A stretch of DNA of 64,000 nucleotides from Rhodoblastus sp. (GTDB taxonomy: Bacteria; Pseudomonadota; Alphaproteobacteria; Rhizobiales; Beijerinckiaceae). A program made the translations under genes and the position numbers. Below the pieces are notes generated by a model that saw only the letters and a program-made list of their open reading frames with translations, made no database searches and was not told the DNA's origin. The stretch covers positions 17,551-81,550 of the forward strand of contig NZ_JAGRPM010000033.1 in assembly GCF_019449565.1 (NCBI RefSeq). The letters run 5' to 3'. This document shows positions 7,414 through 15,158 of the stretch, piece by piece. Each line of letters begins with the position of its first letter. Within the stretch, counting starts at the first letter, position 1.

Positions 7414-8379
7414 TTGACCGAAATCCCGGACGAAACTGACAACGATCCCGCAATTCCCGTCCCCACGGCGCCGCTGGCGCGGCGCGAGCCCTTGCCCTGC
7501 CAGCAGCCCAAGCCCTCGCGCGAAGACCCGGAGGCGCCGGAGCGCGTGGGCCGGATCATCGCCTCGCCGTCCTATCGTGTCGCCAGCGCGGACCCGGATT
7601 TCCTGCAAAGCGACGACACGCGGGGTCTGCGCCTGCTGCTGGATTATCTCAAGCCGGAACTGGCCTTGCAGAGGCATGGCGTCGAGCGGGCCATCGTCGT
7701 CTTTGGCGGCACGCGCATCTGCGAGCCGGCCGAGGCGCGCCGCCGCGCCGACGAGGCCTGCGCGCGCCTCGCCGCCGCCGGGGGGCCGCAGGCCGCGCCC
7801 GACCTCGCCGCACGGCTCGACGTCGCCGAACGCATCGTCGCCGCGAGCCGCTATTATGATGTCGCGCGCGAACTGGGGCGGCTGATCGGCGCGGCCAATG
7901 ATGGAGACGGGCGTCCCACGACCCTGGTGATGACCGGCGGCGGGCCGGGGATCATGGAGGCGGCCAATCGCGGCGCCTTCGACGCCGGCGCCGAGACCAT
8001 CGGACTCAATATCGCGCTGCCGCACGAGCAATATCCAAACCCCTATGTCACGCCGGCGCTTTGCTTCCAGTTTCACTATTTCGCCCTGCGCAAACTCCAT
8101 TTCATGCAGCGCGCGCGGGCTTTGGTGGCCTTTCCGGGCGGCTATGGCACGCTGGACGAGCTGTTCGAAGTGCTGAACCTCGTGCAGACGCGCGTGATGA
8201 AGCCCATTCCCATCGTGCTGGTCGGCGTGGACTTCTGGCGCCAGGCGGTGGATTTCGATTTCCTCGTCGCCGAGGGCGTGATCGATGTCGAGGACCGGGG
8301 TCTGTTCTGGTTCGCGGAAACGGCGCCGGAGATCTACGAGTCGCTGATCGCCTGGGAGCGCAAGGCGCAGATAGCTTGA
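7414..8379 (+). CDS. LOG family (TIGR00730-type) protein
   Basis: About 321 residues in a Rossmann-like fold of the LOG/'lysine decarboxylase-like' family. The phosphoribohydrolase-type motifs are both present: GGGPGIMEAANRGA around the middle and PGGYGTLDELFE later. Members related to plant LOG cleave cytokinin riboside monophosphates or other nucleotide monophosphates; the bacterial substrate is often unknown. Compared with short LOG proteins it has a long N-terminal extension, as in the group often misannotated as lysine decarboxylase. The start is uncertain. The frame is open from 7273 (overlapping corA); TTG at 7414 and GTG at 7363 are the best candidates, neither with a strong ribosome site. 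A weak terminator follows. Confidence 0.82.
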   Translation: MTEIPDETDNDPAIPVPTAPLARREPLPCQQPKPSREDPEAPERVGRIIASPSYRVASADPDFLQSDDTRGLRLLLDYLKPELALQRHGVERAIVVFGGTRICEPAEARRRADEACARLAAAGGPQAAPDLAARLDVAERIVAASRYYDVARELGRLIGAANDGDGRPTTLVMTGGGPGIMEAANRGAFDAGAETIGLNIALPHEQYPNPYVTPALCFQFHYFALRKLHFMQRARALVAFPGGYGTLDELFEVLNLVQTRVMKPIPIVLVGVDFWRQAVDFDFLVAEGVIDVEDRGLFWFAETAPEIYESLIAWERKAQIA

Positions 8380-8384
8380 AAACA

Positions 8385-8415
8385 GCGGATCGAGGCGATC
8401 CGCCTCTGCCTTTTT
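8385..8415 (+). terminator. Weak terminator after LOG gene
   Basis: A perfect 8-bp stem GCGGATCG/CGATCCGC with a 3-base loop, followed after seven bases by TTTTT. The gap before the T-run makes it weak. It lies just before the ribosome site of the next gene. Confidence 0.35.
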
Positions 8416-8431
8416 GCCGGGAGCCGACGCG

Positions 8432-9817
8432 ATGAAATTGTCCTTCCACGGCGCCGATCGCGGCGTCACCGGCTCCTGCCACATGCTGGAGGCGGCAGGC
8501 CGGACGATCCTGATCGATTGCGGCCTCTATCAGGGCGGCCGGCAGATCGAGGAGGACAATGCGCGAGACTTCGGCTTCGATGCGGCGAAGATCGACACCG
8601 TCCTGCTGACTCACGCCCATCTCGACCATTGCGGACGACTGCCCTTGCTCACGCGGCGCGGCTTTTCCGGCGAGATTATCGCTACGGCGGCGACGCGCGA
8701 GCTGGCGCGGGTGGTGCTGCTCGACGCCGCGCATTTGCAGGAAGAGGAAGCGCGATTCCGCTCCCGCCCGCATGAGCGGCGCGGCGCGGCGAATGGGCCG
8801 GTCGAACCGCTGTTTTCCCTGCTCGACGCCATGGATGTGTTCGACCGTTTCGGCCGCGTCGCCGCCTATCGCAAGGTGATCGAGCTGGCGCCGGGCCTGC
8901 GCGCGACCTTTTTTGACGCGGGCCATATTCTGGGTTCGGCGAGCGTGCTGATCGAAGCCGATGAGGGCGGCGCGCGAAAAATTCTGTTTTCGGGAGACAT
9001 CGGCAATTATGGCGGGGCGCTGCTGCGCGATCCCGATCCGCCGGAAAATGTCGATGTCGCGATTATGGAGACGACCTATGGCGACCGTCTGCATCGTTCG
9101 CTTCCGGCGACGCTGGAGGAATTCTATCTGGCGCTCAACGAGGCGTTCCAGCGCGGCGGCAATGTGATCATCCCGACCTTCGCTTTGGAGCGTACGCAGG
9201 ATGTGCTGTTCTTCCTGCGCGAGGGCGTGGAGCAGAACAAATTGGCGCCCTCCATTCAGGTCTTTCTGGATTCGCCGATGGCGATCTCGGCCACGGAGAT
9301 TTTCCGCAAACATCCCGAATGCTATGGGGCGGAGACGGCGCGGCTGTTCGCGGAGCGCATCGACCCCTTCGGCCCGCCCGGCCTGCATTTCTGCCGGGAG
9401 ACAGCGGAGTCCATCGCGCTCAATTCGATTTCCGGCGGCGCGGTCATTCTCGCCGGCTCGGGCATGTGCACGGGCGGGCGGGTGCGCCATCATCTGCGCC
9501 GCAATCTCGGCCGTCCAGATTCCAGCGTGATCTTCGTCGGCTTTGCCGCGAAAGGCACCCTGGCGCGCCAGATCGTTGACGGCGCGCGGCATGTCATGAT
9601 TTTCGGCGAAAACGTGCCTGTTCGCGCCCATATCTACACCATCAACGGTTTCTCAGCCCATGCCGATCAGGCCGAACTGCTGGCGTGGCGCAAGACAGCC
9701 AATCCGCGCCGAACCTTCCTCGTTCATGGCGAGGAAGAGGCCATGAAGGCTTTCGCGGCGAAGACAGGCGATGCGGATGTCGTCCTGCCTGAATTGGGGC
9801 AGGCTTTCGATCTCTGA
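8432..9817 (+). CDS. MBL-fold beta-CASP ribonuclease-like protein
   Basis: 461 residues from the ATG at 8432, with GGGAG eight bases upstream; an in-frame TTG lies six codons earlier. Metallo-beta-lactamase motifs in order: HAHLDHCGRL (HxHxDH), FDAGHILGSA, SGDIGNYGG. The beta-CASP insert has TFALERTQD and SGMCTGGRVRHHL, and the C-terminal RNA-specificity motif is NGFSAHADQAELLAW, with LVHGE after it. All expected zinc ligands are visible. Such proteins are single-chain relatives of CPSF-73/Ysh1 and act on RNA in the cytoplasm; the exact substrate in Alphaproteobacteria is not known to me. It may be cotranscribed with the LOG gene. Confidence 0.88.
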   Translation: MKLSFHGADRGVTGSCHMLEAAGRTILIDCGLYQGGRQIEEDNARDFGFDAAKIDTVLLTHAHLDHCGRLPLLTRRGFSGEIIATAATRELARVVLLDAAHLQEEEARFRSRPHERRGAANGPVEPLFSLLDAMDVFDRFGRVAAYRKVIELAPGLRATFFDAGHILGSASVLIEADEGGARKILFSGDIGNYGGALLRDPDPPENVDVAIMETTYGDRLHRSLPATLEEFYLALNEAFQRGGNVIIPTFALERTQDVLFFLREGVEQNKLAPSIQVFLDSPMAISATEIFRKHPECYGAETARLFAERIDPFGPPGLHFCRETAESIALNSISGGAVILAGSGMCTGGRVRHHLRRNLGRPDSSVIFVGFAAKGTLARQIVDGARHVMIFGENVPVRAHIYTINGFSAHADQAELLAWRKTANPRRTFLVHGEEEAMKAFAAKTGDADVVLPELGQAFDL

Positions 9818-9931
9818 GGCCAATTCGTCCCTATGCGGCCCTTATATTCGTGGCCCCGGTTTCGAATGGCGCCTTTGCGCGCGTCTGCGCTAGAAATTCC
9901 GTCATTCAGACCATTGACGCGGGAGGGCGCC

Positions 9932-10225
9932 ATGTTGGCCGGATTTCTGCGTGAGGACGGCGAAAGCCATTTCGATCGGAGTGCGATCGCGCGTCGGCGC
10001 GCTTTCCGCCGGGCGTTGGAGATCGCGATCCTTGTTTGCGCCTTGAGCCTTTTGGGACTGTTGCGATCCGCGCCGCACCGCCCGCCATTCTGGGCGGCGG
10101 GGCAGGACGACGGCTGCGTGCATCTGGGGCGCGCCGGCGCATCCTGCCCGCAGCCGCGCGAAGCGGAACCGGCCTGCGTCTCGCTTGGCCGCGCGGGCCG
10201 GCTCTGTCCCGGCTCGGAAGACTGA
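9932..10225 (+). CDS. Small membrane-anchored protein with duplicated Cys motif
   Basis: 97 residues from the ATG at 9932, with GGGAGGG four bases upstream; an earlier start at 9833 lacks this. A charged N-terminus is followed by one membrane segment (about 29-44, LEIAILVCALSLLGLL) and then a short exposed tail. The tail holds two copies of a C-x-x-LGRAG-x-x-CP unit (CVHLGRAGASCPQ and CVSLGRAGRLCPG), giving four regularly spaced Cys. No family recognised; the paired Cys suggest disulfides or metal binding outside the membrane. Confidence 0.6.
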   Translation: MLAGFLREDGESHFDRSAIARRRAFRRALEIAILVCALSLLGLLRSAPHRPPFWAAGQDDGCVHLGRAGASCPQPREAEPACVSLGRAGRLCPGSED

Positions 10226-10265
10226 AGTCTGAGGGCTTTTGATGAAAACTCAGGCAATGCCAATG

Positions 10266-10300
10266 CCGCCCGCCCGAATTCGGGCGGGCGGTCATGTTTT
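10266..10300 (+). terminator. Hairpin terminator
   Basis: A perfect 11-bp inverted repeat CCGCCCGCCCG / CGGGCGGGCGG (10266-10276, 10281-10291) with an AATT loop, followed by TCATGTTTT. The T-run is delayed, so strength is uncertain. Confidence 0.55.
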
Positions 10301-10514
10301 GAGGCCGTCGCGCCCGAGCCGCGGGCTCGCGTTTACCATAATTTTTCCGTGGAGAAGAAAATTCTGTTAGGGTTACGATCGGTTTTGGTAAAATTATACG
10401 CAAAATCGTCAATATTAACGACTTTTATATTACAGAAGTAATATTTCGTTAACCACGCGCCGCCTAGTCTCGCTGAAATCCCGAAATATGCATTTCGGTG
10501 GAGCAAACGCGTTC
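10301..10514. other. AT-rich intergenic/promoter region
   Basis: From about 10330 to 10460 the sequence is sharply AT-rich against the GC-rich background, with TTAA and ATATT clusters and a near-palindrome CGTCAATATTAACG (about 10407-10420). It probably holds the control region of the glycosyltransferase operon. No specific operator can be named. Confidence 0.45.
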
Positions 10515-11318
10515 ATGGCCCCCGATATTTCCGTCATCATCCCGACTTACCGTCGTCCCGGACCTCTCGTCGAGGCGATCGAGAGCGTCCTCGCCCAGAA
10601 GGGCGCAAGCTGCGAAATCCTCGTGATCGACGATTGCCCCGAAGGCAGCGCCGAAGAGGCCGTGCGGCCGTTCGCCGACCGGGGCGTGATCTATATGCGC
10701 TCGCCGTCGCCCTCCGGCGGGCGGCCTGCCGTTGTCCGCAATTTCGGCTTCAAACAGGCCCGCGCCGACATCATCCATTTCCTCGACGACGACGATCTCG
10801 CGCCCGAGGGCTATTACGCAGAGGCTCTCGACGTCTTCAAGCAGCGCCCGGATATTGGCGTCGTGTTCGGCAAGGTCGAGCCCTTCGGCGACATCGACGT
10901 GGCGTCCGAGCGCGACTATTTCGAGACGGCCCATCGCCGCGCGCGGCGCTATGGCCAGCTGGGGCCGAAGCTGGGCTTTTCTGCGGCCATGTTCTTCCAG
11001 CGGACCCTGCTCATTTGCAGCGCCGGCATGGTGCGCAAGAGCTGCGTCGAGGCGATTGGCGGGTTCGATCCCCAGCCGTCGCTGGCGGAGGACGTGGATT
11101 TTTACGCGCGGGCGATCCGTCATTCCGGCGCCTATGTGCTGGACCGCACCTCGATCCATTACCGCATCGGCCCGTCGCTGATGCGGCTGCCGGACCGCCA
11201 GCCGCTGATCGATTCCTCCTATCGCGCCATCCACGCCCGCTACCGCCGCGAGCATGGCCCGGTCGATTTCTTCGCCCTGAAGACCTTCGCCAAAATTCTG
11301 GACCGGCTCCATGCTTGA
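10515..11318 (+). CDS. Family 2 glycosyltransferase
   Basis: 267 residues from ATG 10515 (GGTGGAG upstream); an ATG nine codons earlier lacks a ribosome site. A typical GT-A fold: ISVIIPTYRR at the N-terminus, EILVIDD (first Asp pair), then HFLDDDDLAPEGYY with the DXD-type metal/nucleotide-sugar motif. The acceptor half contains VRKSCVEAIGGFDPQPSLAEDVDFY (an ED-like catalytic base). There is no membrane segment, so it probably acts at the cytoplasmic face on an envelope glycan. It overlaps the next gene by 8 bases, so the two are coupled. Sugar and acceptor are unknown. Confidence 0.88.
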   Translation: MAPDISVIIPTYRRPGPLVEAIESVLAQKGASCEILVIDDCPEGSAEEAVRPFADRGVIYMRSPSPSGGRPAVVRNFGFKQARADIIHFLDDDDLAPEGYYAEALDVFKQRPDIGVVFGKVEPFGDIDVASERDYFETAHRRARRYGQLGPKLGFSAAMFFQRTLLICSAGMVRKSCVEAIGGFDPQPSLAEDVDFYARAIRHSGAYVLDRTSIHYRIGPSLMRLPDRQPLIDSSYRAIHARYRREHGPVDFFALKTFAKILDRLHA

Positions 11319-12465
11319 AATCGACACCATCGAAAGTCTTGATGCGCTTCAGGCCCTCGCGCCGGAATGGAGCGCGCTGCTTGCGCGGACGTCGCTGCGC
11401 ACGCCGTCGAAATCCCCGCTGTGGCAATTGACCTGGTGGCGTCACTTCGGCGCCCGGCGCAGCCTCGCCTGCCGCCACGAGATGCAGGTCGTGACCCTGC
11501 GCGGCGCGGATGGCGCGCTGCACGCGGTCGCGCCGATGATGCTCACGCGGCGTCCCGGCTATGGCCCGGCTCTTGTGCGCGAGTTGCAGTTCTTCGGCGC
11601 CGATCCTTATGTGACGCAATTGCGCGGCCCGGTCTGCGCGCGCGAACATCTGTCCGATGTTGGCGTCGCGCTGGCGACTTTTTTCCGCTCGCGCAAGGGG
11701 CATGATCTCGTGCAATGGCGCGGCATGGCGCCGGGCGCCTGCGCAACCGCGCAGGGCGAGCGCCAGCCGGCGCTGGAAGATATCGATTCCTGCCTCATCA
11801 TGCGCGAAAGCTGGGACGCCTTCCACGGCGCCCTGCCGAAGAAGACGCGCAAGCATTTGCGCAAGAGCCGCAACGATCTGAACGCCGCTGGCGTCGAGAT
11901 TGAATTCCGCGTGGCGACGACGCCGGAAGAAACCGCGCAGGGCCTCGCGGCCTTTTACGATCTGCATTCGCGGCGCGCCGCCCTGACCGATGTCGCGCGC
12001 CATCCCGATGTCTTCGCGGGCGAGGCGGAGCGCGCCTTCCTCAATGATTATTGCGCGCAAATGGCCGGCGCCGGCGACATGCGCATCTTCCAGATCCGCG
12101 TCGCGGGCCAGATCGTCGCCGCGCGTCTCGGCTTCGCCTTCGGCGATCAGCTCTATCTCTATTTTTCCGGCTACGACCCCGATTTCGGCCCCTACAGCAT
12201 CATGACGACCCTGATGGCCGAGACGCTGCAATGGGCGCATGAAAACGGGGTCGCCCTCGTCAATCTGTCGTCGGGCGTCGATCGCTCGAAGACGCGTTTC
12301 CGGCCGGAAATGATCGCCGCCGAGGGCTTTTATTCCGTGCGCGCGGGCTGGCGCGGACGGCTCGCCTTCGCGGCCATGCGCAAGTTGCGCGGCGGCGCGG
12401 CGGCGGCGCCGGAGCGCGACGAGGGACCGGAAGAAGCCGAGGCAGGGGAATTGGCCGGGGCCTGA
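11311..12465 (+). CDS. FemAB/CelD-like GNAT-fold acyltransferase
   Basis: 384 residues. The C-terminal half (about 170-340) is a GNAT/FemAB-like domain with SWDAFHGALPKKTRKHLRKS, DMRIFQIRVAGQIVAARLGF and an aromatic-rich core (LYLYFSGYDPDFG). The N-terminal half is a divergent copy of the same fold. This matches proteins annotated as CelD/BcsL-like, which are often found with exopolysaccharide or cellulose genes and are thought to acylate polysaccharide. It starts inside the GT2 gene (8-base overlap), supporting a shared pathway. The C-terminal tail is acidic and low complexity. The acyl donor and target are unknown. Confidence 0.8.
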   Translation: MLEIDTIESLDALQALAPEWSALLARTSLRTPSKSPLWQLTWWRHFGARRSLACRHEMQVVTLRGADGALHAVAPMMLTRRPGYGPALVRELQFFGADPYVTQLRGPVCAREHLSDVGVALATFFRSRKGHDLVQWRGMAPGACATAQGERQPALEDIDSCLIMRESWDAFHGALPKKTRKHLRKSRNDLNAAGVEIEFRVATTPEETAQGLAAFYDLHSRRAALTDVARHPDVFAGEAERAFLNDYCAQMAGAGDMRIFQIRVAGQIVAARLGFAFGDQLYLYFSGYDPDFGPYSIMTTLMAETLQWAHENGVALVNLSSGVDRSKTRFRPEMIAAEGFYSVRAGWRGRLAFAAMRKLRGGAAAAPERDEGPEEAEAGELAGA

Positions 12466-12477
12466 GCGCCAGCATTT

Positions 12478-12505
12478 CCTTGACCGCGACGAGTCGCGGT
12501 CAAGG
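12478..12505. repeat. Perfect palindrome, copy 1 of a dispersed hairpin
   Basis: Arms CCTTGACCGCGAC and GTCGCGGTCAAGG are 13-bp perfect complements around GA. It lies 25 bases before the start of an acyltransferase-3 gene. A second copy with the same arm core is at 33486-33511, also upstream of an acyltransferase-3 gene. Confidence 0.8.
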
Positions 12506-12530
12506 CGAAATGGTTTTTGTGGAGCGAAAG

Positions 12531-13811
12531 ATGCGATTTCACGCCCTTGACGGTTTGCGCGGCCTCTGCGCCCTCACCGTCGCCCTGTTCCATCTTTACG
12601 AGTTCATGAAGGTTCCCTCGCCGCAGTCGATCGGCCACGCCTTCGCCTTCGTCGATTTTTTCTTCGTGCTGTCCGGCTTCGTGCTCGCCCACGCCTTTTT
12701 CGACAAGCTGGCGCTCAAAGGCGGCGGCTGGTCCTTCGCCATTCGCCGCTTCGGCCGCATGTATCCGCTGCATTTCTTCATGCTGATGCTGTTCGTGGCG
12801 CTGGAGGCCGCGAAATGGTTCGCCGCGCGCCACGGCGTCGCCATGCTGGCCCAGCCCTTCACCAATGAGAATTCGCTCTCCGCGCTGGCGTCCAATCTTC
12901 TGCTGATCCAGGCGCTGGGCGTGCATGACCGGCTGACCTGGAATTTTCCGGCCTGGAGCATCAGCGTCGAATTCTACGTCAACTTGCTGTTCTGCGTGAT
13001 CATGATCCTGCCGCTGCGGCGGCCAGAAGGCGCCGAAACGGGCGCCGGCGACGTATTGCGCCGGAAGACATGGATCATGGCTGCTTTGGCCGTCGCCGGC
13101 TGCGTCGGCACGATCTGGGCGACGCGCGATAGCCATGCCGCGATGAGCTATGACTTCGGCCTGCTGCGCTGCATCTATGGCTTCTTCTGCGGCGTGCTGG
13201 CGCAGCGCCTTCGCGTTGGCGGCCTCGATCCCTTCGCCCGTCTCTCCGACAACGGGATCGCGCTTGGCGAAGTCGTCATGACCTTTGTCACGCTGGCGCT
13301 GGTGATCTACCTGCCGTGGTTTTGGCTCTTCGCCATCATGCCGGTTCTGTTCAGCCTTCTCACGCTGGTTTATGCCCATGAAAAGGGGCCGTTCTCACGC
13401 CTGCTGCTGACGCCGCCGCTGCACGCCATCGGCGAATGGTCCTATTCGCTCTATCTGGTGCACTACTTCCTGCTGATGCATGTGTTCGGGCGGCTCGCCT
13501 CGATGGCCGGCAAGAAGGGATGGCTCGGCCTCCACGCCGTTCCCGGCGCTGACAACGGCGCTTATGTCGCGGGGCTCTATCAGCAAGGGCCGCTGATGGT
13601 CGGCGTCGTGATCGCGGCCTATCTCGGCGCAGTGCTGCTGATGTCGAGCCTCACCTTCCGCTTCGTGGAAAAGCCGGCGCGGCGCTATTTCAACGCTGTC
13701 GCCGCGCGCCGCGACGCCGCCGCCGAACAGCCTGCGTCTCTGGCCGCAAATCCGGCTGCAGACTTGGCCGCGCGCCGGGCTGCGGCGCGGCGGGTCCAGG
13801 CTGCGGAATGA
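12531..13811 (+). CDS. Acyltransferase family 3 membrane protein
   Basis: 426 residues from ATG 12531, with GGAG seven bases upstream. An integral membrane protein of about ten helices in the Acyl_transf_3 (OafA/NodX) family. The N-terminus MRFHALDGLRGLCALTVALFH has the family His/Arg arrangement (DGLRG); FVDFFFVLSGFVLAH and the RRFGRMYPLH loop follow. These enzymes transfer acetyl or other acyl groups from the cytoplasm to extracytoplasmic sugars. It follows the GT2 and CelD-like genes on the same strand, so it probably modifies the same polysaccharide. The C-terminal tail is Ala/Arg-rich and cytoplasmic. A palindrome lies directly before its ribosome site. Confidence 0.88.
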   Translation: MRFHALDGLRGLCALTVALFHLYEFMKVPSPQSIGHAFAFVDFFFVLSGFVLAHAFFDKLALKGGGWSFAIRRFGRMYPLHFFMLMLFVALEAAKWFAARHGVAMLAQPFTNENSLSALASNLLLIQALGVHDRLTWNFPAWSISVEFYVNLLFCVIMILPLRRPEGAETGAGDVLRRKTWIMAALAVAGCVGTIWATRDSHAAMSYDFGLLRCIYGFFCGVLAQRLRVGGLDPFARLSDNGIALGEVVMTFVTLALVIYLPWFWLFAIMPVLFSLLTLVYAHEKGPFSRLLLTPPLHAIGEWSYSLYLVHYFLLMHVFGRLASMAGKKGWLGLHAVPGADNGAYVAGLYQQGPLMVGVVIAAYLGAVLLMSSLTFRFVEKPARRYFNAVAARRDAAAEQPASLAANPAADLAARRAAARRVQAAE

Positions 13812-15158
13812 TCATTTCGGCGCGGGTTCGGCGATCTTGACCTTCTGTCCGTCGGCGAGATCGGCGGCGGGATAGAGGATCACCTTGTCGCCGGGCTGGA
13901 GGCCCGAAGAAGTCTCGATCGAGGTTCCGAAATCCCGCGCGACGACGATTTTGCGCAGATGCGCCACGCCATCCTCAACCACCGCGACCTGCGTGCCGTT
14001 GCGGTTGAAGATAAGCGCGTCGGCGGGGATATTCACCGCCGGGGTCTTGCGCGGAATCTTCAATTCGACCTGGCAATAGACTCCGGCTTTCAGCATGCCG
14101 TCCGGATTGGGAACATCGGCTTCCGCCAGTAGCGTGCGGGTGCCCTGCTGAAGCGATTCCGAAATGCGGGCGACCTTGCCGGGGAAAACGCGATCGGGCA
14201 TTTCCGGAATGCGCACCGCCACTTCGACGCCGGGCTCCAGACCGAAGGCCTGATCCTGCGGAACAAAGACCTGGACGCGCAGCGTATCGGTGTTTTGCAG
14301 GTTGAACATGAAGGTCGCGCCGGTCTGGACGAGCGAGCCGACGTCGATGCCGCGCTGTGTGATGACGCCGTCGAAGGGCGCGACGAGGGTGAGATAATCC
14401 CTCTGCTGCTTCAGCACGCGTTCCGCGTTGGTCAGAGCCGTGTCATTGGCTTTCGAGGCGCCGAGCGCGGCGTTTTTCGCTTCCTCGGTCAGCCGGTCGA
14501 TGTCGCCCTGCTGGGCGGTGACCCAGCCCTGCCGCACCAGCGCCGCGCTGCGGGCGTTGGTCGTCGCGGCGAGCTTGGCGTTGGCGTCGTTCTGGCGCAC
14601 GTCGGCCTTGGCCTGGGCGATAGCCGCCTCGGCCTGCGCGATCTGATGATCGAGTTCCGGCGCGGCGAGCACCGCGAGCACGTCGCCCGCCTTGACGTGG
14701 GAGCCGATATCGACATTGCGCTTTTCGACATAGCCATTGGCGCGGGCGTAAATATCTGCGGACGCATGGGCGAGAGTGGCGCCCGGCAGCTTGACCGGAA
14801 TGAAAGCGGCGCCGGGCGCGATCTGCGCGACGCGGACGAGCGGAATCACATCCTGGAACTGGCTTTTGGCCTCCTCGGCCGCCAGCCTTGCGGCGCGGTT
14901 CTGCCACAGGCCCCAGCCGAGGCCAACGACGAGGGCCGCGCCGAGCCACAGGCCGAAACGCCGGCGCTGGCGGGCGCGCGCCTGCGCGCGTTTCAGGTCG
15001 CAAGCGGCCGGGTCCGGCGGACGCCATGAGCAGCCGAACTCGCCGTGGGCCTCATGCGTTTCATGACCCTCATGCGGCTGATGGGCCTTTTGGGCGCCAT
15101 GGGCCTCATGTTGCTCAGGATCGTCGTTCTTGGGCGGGCTTTTCCAGACTTCGTTCAT
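13812..15158 (-). CDS. RND efflux periplasmic adaptor (membrane fusion protein)
   Basis: 448 residues. A cytoplasmic N-terminus is followed by one membrane anchor (about 69-86, FGLWLGAALVVGLGWGLW). Next come the biotinyl-lipoyl halves (ANGYVEKRNVDIGSHVKAGD and VAPFDGVITQRGIDVGSLV) around a helical hairpin rich in Ala/Gln, then beta-barrel and membrane-proximal domains (FGLEPGVEVAVRIPEMP). It links the inner membrane pump to an outer membrane channel. It overlaps the stop of the pump gene (ATGA, 15155-15158). Oddly, residues 17-38 before the anchor hold seven His in a repeating pattern (HEAHG, HEGHETHEAH), which is unusual for this family. No TolC-type gene is nearby. Confidence 0.9.
   Translation of the reverse strand: MNEVWKSPPKNDDPEQHEAHGAQKAHQPHEGHETHEAHGEFGCSWRPPDPAACDLKRAQARARQRRRFGLWLGAALVVGLGWGLWQNRAARLAAEEAKSQFQDVIPLVRVAQIAPGAAFIPVKLPGATLAHASADIYARANGYVEKRNVDIGSHVKAGDVLAVLAAPELDHQIAQAEAAIAQAKADVRQNDANAKLAATTNARSAALVRQGWVTAQQGDIDRLTEEAKNAALGASKANDTALTNAERVLKQQRDYLTLVAPFDGVITQRGIDVGSLVQTGATFMFNLQNTDTLRVQVFVPQDQAFGLEPGVEVAVRIPEMPDRVFPGKVARISESLQQGTRTLLAEADVPNPDGMLKAGVYCQVELKIPRKTPAVNIPADALIFNRNGTQVAVVEDGVAHLRKIVVARDFGTSIETSSGLQPGDKVILYPAADLADGQKVKIAEPAPK

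Noticed and set aside
10330..10460. CtrA-type site in the AT-rich region before the glycosyltransferase
   Set aside because: TTAA half-sites are present but none is paired at the seven-base spacing without two or more mismatches.
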